Shown in pieces: positions 61,692 through 64,000 of a DNA stretch of 64,000 bases (positions are counted from its first letter, which is position 1; every line of letters begins with the position of its first letter). Both the position numbers and the translations under genes were made by a program. The notes below the pieces were generated by a model. It was given only the letters and a program-made list of their open reading frames with translations, was not told the origin of the DNA and ran no database searches. Origin of the DNA: JABWBD01 sp040768665 (GTDB lineage Bacteria; Planctomycetota; Planctomycetia; Pirellulales; Thermoguttaceae); assembly GCA_040768665.1 (NCBI GenBank), contig JAXGMN010000015.1:1-64000 (forward strand). The letters are read 5' to 3'.

Positions 61692-62537
61692 ATGATACCT
61701 GACTGGCAAACAAACTGCGTCTACCTGTCCCGACTGCTCGCTGACGGCCACCCGGCGACCTGCGAGCGGCTGACGGCGATACTCCGTAGACACGGTGTTC
61801 CCGTTAGTTTTCTCGACGGCACCCGAGACATTTGGGCTCGGGATTATTGCCCCGTGCAGATTGCGGAAGGCAGGCTCGTCAAGTTCCGCTATTGGCCTGA
61901 TTACCTGCGTGGTGACTACGAGGATCTGATCACCGAAGGCGACACGATCTGCCAGCAAGTCGGGGGGTTCGGGACGTGCCAGCGATCTGACGTGATCCTT
62001 GACGGTGGAAACGTCGTCGCTGCGACCACCAAAGCTATCCTGACGGAGAAGGTATACCGGGAGAATCCGGCTCTCCACCGACCCCGGCTACGATGCATCC
62101 TTCGGGACATCTTGGAACTGGACGACTGCATTCTGATCCGCAAGGAGCCCTACGACCCAATCGGCCACGCTGATGGCGTCGTCCGGTTCCTGAGCGACGA
62201 TCTGGTCGTGATCGGCGATTGCTTCCAGATCGATCCGGGCTACCGGGAGCATCTGCGGAAAGTCCTGCTGGGGCATCATCTCCAGGTCGAGGAATTGCCG
62301 TATTTCCATGAACAGCAGACCCGCAACGGGATTCCTTCGGCGGTCGGAAACTACGTGAACTTTCTCCGAGTGGGGAGCCTCATCATTGTGCCCGAGTATG
62401 GCGTCCCCGAGGACGAGCAGTCGTGCCGAACGCTCGAAGAACTGTGTCCAGGCACGACAGTCGTACCGTTACCGTGCGTGGATCTGGCCCGAGAAGGCGG
62501 TGTGCTGAATTGCATCACGTGGACAGTCAAGGTGTGA
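61692..62537 (+). CDS. Agmatine/peptidylarginine deiminase family protein
   Basis: 281 residues of the PAD_porph family (guanidino-group-modifying). Catalytic pattern: LDGTRDIWARDYCPVQIAEG (Asp46, Asp51), DVILDGGNVVA, His159/Asp161 in YDPIGHADGVVRF, and nucleophile Cys274 in GVLNCITW. Family length is about 340-370, so this one is on the short side but keeps the whole catalytic set. It would hydrolyse agmatine, peptidyl-arginine or a related guanidine to release ammonia. Substrate choice cannot be read from the sequence. No putrescine-pathway gene is adjacent; its neighbours are unknown helical proteins. Confidence 0.85.
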   Translation: MIPDWQTNCVYLSRLLADGHPATCERLTAILRRHGVPVSFLDGTRDIWARDYCPVQIAEGRLVKFRYWPDYLRGDYEDLITEGDTICQQVGGFGTCQRSDVILDGGNVVAATTKAILTEKVYRENPALHRPRLRCILRDILELDDCILIRKEPYDPIGHADGVVRFLSDDLVVIGDCFQIDPGYREHLRKVLLGHHLQVEELPYFHEQQTRNGIPSAVGNYVNFLRVGSLIIVPEYGVPEDEQSCRTLEELCPGTTVVPLPCVDLAREGGVLNCITWTVKV

Positions 62538-62543
62538 GGAATT

Positions 62544-63464
62544 ATGGCCGACATGCAGACAGCATTTGCGACACTGGAAGGATTGGACTGTTTTAGAAAC
62601 GACATAGCCAAGGTGCAATCGGAACTGATTGCGTTTCGGGATGAGTTCCTTCCTGAATTCCTTGGCCTCCCGCTGCTTGAATCCCTTCCCGACTACATGC
62701 CAAACCACCTTCGGGCACAGGTGGTCGAGACTTCGCACCGATTGTCGTCCTGGCAGAAGGCCGTGGACAAGCTAAGTGAAGCTCTGCCCTTTGCCAACCA
62801 CTCCGAGCTTCGGGCTGAAGACTTCAATGATTTCATGTTCCAAGAGGCCACTCCTGCCTTTTCCCGCTCGACGGACGGCATTCGGTGGAAAATCGGCCTC
62901 TTCGTCAGTCTGGACTGGATTCGTGGCTGGTGCTGGCCGACATTCCTTGATCGAAAGGATGATGCCGAAGCCGAGGAGCAAGACTTCTTGGCGGCACTGC
63001 CTCGGATCAAGCCGTGGCTGATGAGCCTCGCCGTCGATGATTCTGTGCTTCTCAATGGACTCTGTATGATCCTCCCGCTCATTGCTGACTTCGATCCGCC
63101 TTTCGTGAAATTGGCCCTTGATCCTGAGACTTGGCGTTCGCTTGTCATGTCCAACGCCGACGTGCCGGAAGAGCAGCGGCAGATGTGGCTGGAGGCGATA
63201 GATCACGGACATTTCAGACACGCCGTGAACAACGCTCTTCTGCATGTCGTTGGAGCACTGGCCAACAACAACTTCATGCTGATCCGGGATTACTTGGAGC
63301 ATCCATGCCTCCATGGTGGCTACACTGGGCTCATGCCGCACTATTTGTTCGCCCTGCTGTTTCAGAAGGTCTCGATCCTGCGACAACTGGCGAGCGACAG
63401 CAGCCAAGCGAACTTGGGACTGGAAATGGACACTAATCGGACAGTAACCATAGCGACAAGATGA
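62544..63464 (+). CDS. Hypothetical helical protein
   Basis: 306 residues starting 6 bp after the deiminase stop (GAGGAATT upstream). It is helix-rich, with no signal peptide: LECFRNDI-type GLDCFRNDIAKVQSELIAFR, SSWQKAVDKLSEALPFANHS, KIGLFVSLDWIRGWCWPTFL, AVDDSVLLNGLCMILPLIAD, FRHAVNNALLHVVGALANNN. Trp and Cys are frequent in the centre. I recognise no family. The stop overlaps the next start (ATGA at 63461-63464). Confidence 0.65.
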   Translation: MADMQTAFATLEGLDCFRNDIAKVQSELIAFRDEFLPEFLGLPLLESLPDYMPNHLRAQVVETSHRLSSWQKAVDKLSEALPFANHSELRAEDFNDFMFQEATPAFSRSTDGIRWKIGLFVSLDWIRGWCWPTFLDRKDDAEAEEQDFLAALPRIKPWLMSLAVDDSVLLNGLCMILPLIADFDPPFVKLALDPETWRSLVMSNADVPEEQRQMWLEAIDHGHFRHAVNNALLHVVGALANNNFMLIRDYLEHPCLHGGYTGLMPHYLFALLFQKVSILRQLASDSSQANLGLEMDTNRTVTIATR

Positions 63465-64000
63465 ATCAGTACCGCATTTACACCACGAGCAGAGAAAGCT
63501 GCCGACTCAATCGCCGGGAGCTTTTCGCCGTTAGTATGGGCATCAGCCTGGGACTGGTCTCGAAAGCGACGGCTGACGGAAACCCGCAAGCTATGGGCCA
63601 AGGTCGGGCTTCCCAGAGGATGACGCCGGACCAGATCGCTTACGACTACGAACACCTACTGGGACGGCCTACTTCGGGCGAGTCGGTGAGAAACCTGCTC
63701 CATCCAATCCCGCCCGAGCGAGTAATCGTACTGAGAATGGCGGATTATTCGGAGGATATCCACTGCGGAAAGCCGATTTCCCGGAGCGAGTCAGTTCTGT
63801 GGGGAACAGAGCCTTCCGTGGACATCGGCTTGATCGCTCGGATGGCGGAGATCCTCACCACCTACCATGAAGTCCCCGAGCACCGGCGATCGTGGGTGAA
63901 AACAATGGCCTCCTCGGAAGACTTTGGACCTTCGATCAACCATCGTGGTGTCGGCATAGTTCGCCCCTTCCAACGTTCCGGGCTCGTTCCAGCAACAAAC
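63461..64000 (+). CDS. Tat-signal protein of unknown function, 3' end cut by window
   Basis: 180 codons open to the window end, starting with an ATG that overlaps the previous stop. N-terminus LNRRELFAVSMGISLGLVSK, with cleavage near ATADG, is a Tat-type signal (twin Arg, hydrophobic core). The following part (TPDQIAYDYEHLLGRPTSGE, VIVLRMADYSEDIHCGKPIS) shows no family I recognise. It extends the operon of deiminase and helical proteins, so this operon delivers at least one folded exported protein. Confidence 0.6.
   Translation, partial: MNQYRIYTTSRESCRLNRRELFAVSMGISLGLVSKATADGNPQAMGQGRASQRMTPDQIAYDYEHLLGRPTSGESVRNLLHPIPPERVIVLRMADYSEDIHCGKPISRSESVLWGTEPSVDIGLIARMAEILTTYHEVPEHRRSWVKTMASSEDFGPSINHRGVGIVRPFQRSGLVPATN

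Overview
The window looks like a chromosome segment of a planctomycete (Pirellulales-like). This is inferred from gene content, not from a marker gene. The signs are high GC, many exported oxidoreductases with twin-arginine (Tat) signals (Gfo/Idh/MocA type), a DUF1559 protein with a prepilin-like leader, PQQ-type beta-propellers, DUF1593, DUF4838 and DUF4038-like secreted proteins, and short operons separated by palindrome-rich spacers. I found no rRNA, tRNA or CRISPR array.

Layout. (1) 1-1.8 kb: the tail of what looks like an integron cassette array. It holds tiny unknown ORFs, a well-formed attC-like site at 1185-1283, a second weaker one ending at 252, and a truncated ADP-ribosylglycohydrolase. 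(2) 1.8-30.5 kb: a carbohydrate-oriented region, mostly of exported proteins. It encodes three Gfo/Idh/MocA oxidoreductases or remnants, a GH116-like glucosylceramidase, a PAS histidine kinase, a Tat FAD oxidoreductase, a triple RidA-fold protein, a Tat DegT aminotransferase, an SGNH hydrolase, a DUF4838 protein, a double glycosidase-like protein, an FG-GAP protein, a PQQ propeller, a DUF1593 nucleoside-hydrolase-like protein and a Tat sugar-isomerase-fold protein. (3) 30.6-38.8 kb: type II secretion F-like protein, SUFU-domain protein, Tat dienelactone hydrolase, Gfo/Idh/MocA protein, subtilase, a wrbA remnant and a Clp-N-like protein. (4) 38.8-40.7 kb: gene-poor debris bounded by repeats. 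(5) 40.7-49.6 kb: a DUF1559-permease-ATPase operon, a GNAT protein, a two-gene module that could be toxin-antitoxin, a second PQQ propeller and a DUF2207-like membrane protein with a Cys-rich tail. (6) 49.7-56.4 kb: mobile DNA. It contains a MITE-like repeat, an internally deleted IS701-family element with 35-bp perfect terminal repeats next to a broken pRiA4b-type gene, and a Tn7/Mu/Tn5053-like transposon core (zinc-ribbon DUF6431, DD35E transposase, AAA ATPase, CHC2 zinc finger). (7) 56.6-64 kb: an accessory island. It has a secreted protein with a frameshifted C8 tract, an unknown protein with a faint AcrVA2-like look, a small membrane protein, a putative PD-(D/E)XK nuclease, a decayed WYL regulator, an agmatine-deiminase-like enzyme and a Tat-signal protein running off the end.

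How the genes may work together. Region 2 reads as a toolkit that frees, oxidises and isomerises sugars outside the cytoplasm, with folded cofactor enzymes exported by Tat. Regions 1, 6 and 7 are acquired or decaying DNA. The most novel-looking items are the four-gene transposon with a primase-type CHC2 protein, the cassette array, the nuclease/WYL island, the conserved two-gene module at 45.2-45.7 kb, and a Gfo/Idh/MocA enzyme in which the EKP motif lysine is replaced by glutamine. At least four dispersed hairpin or MITE-like repeat families sit between genes.
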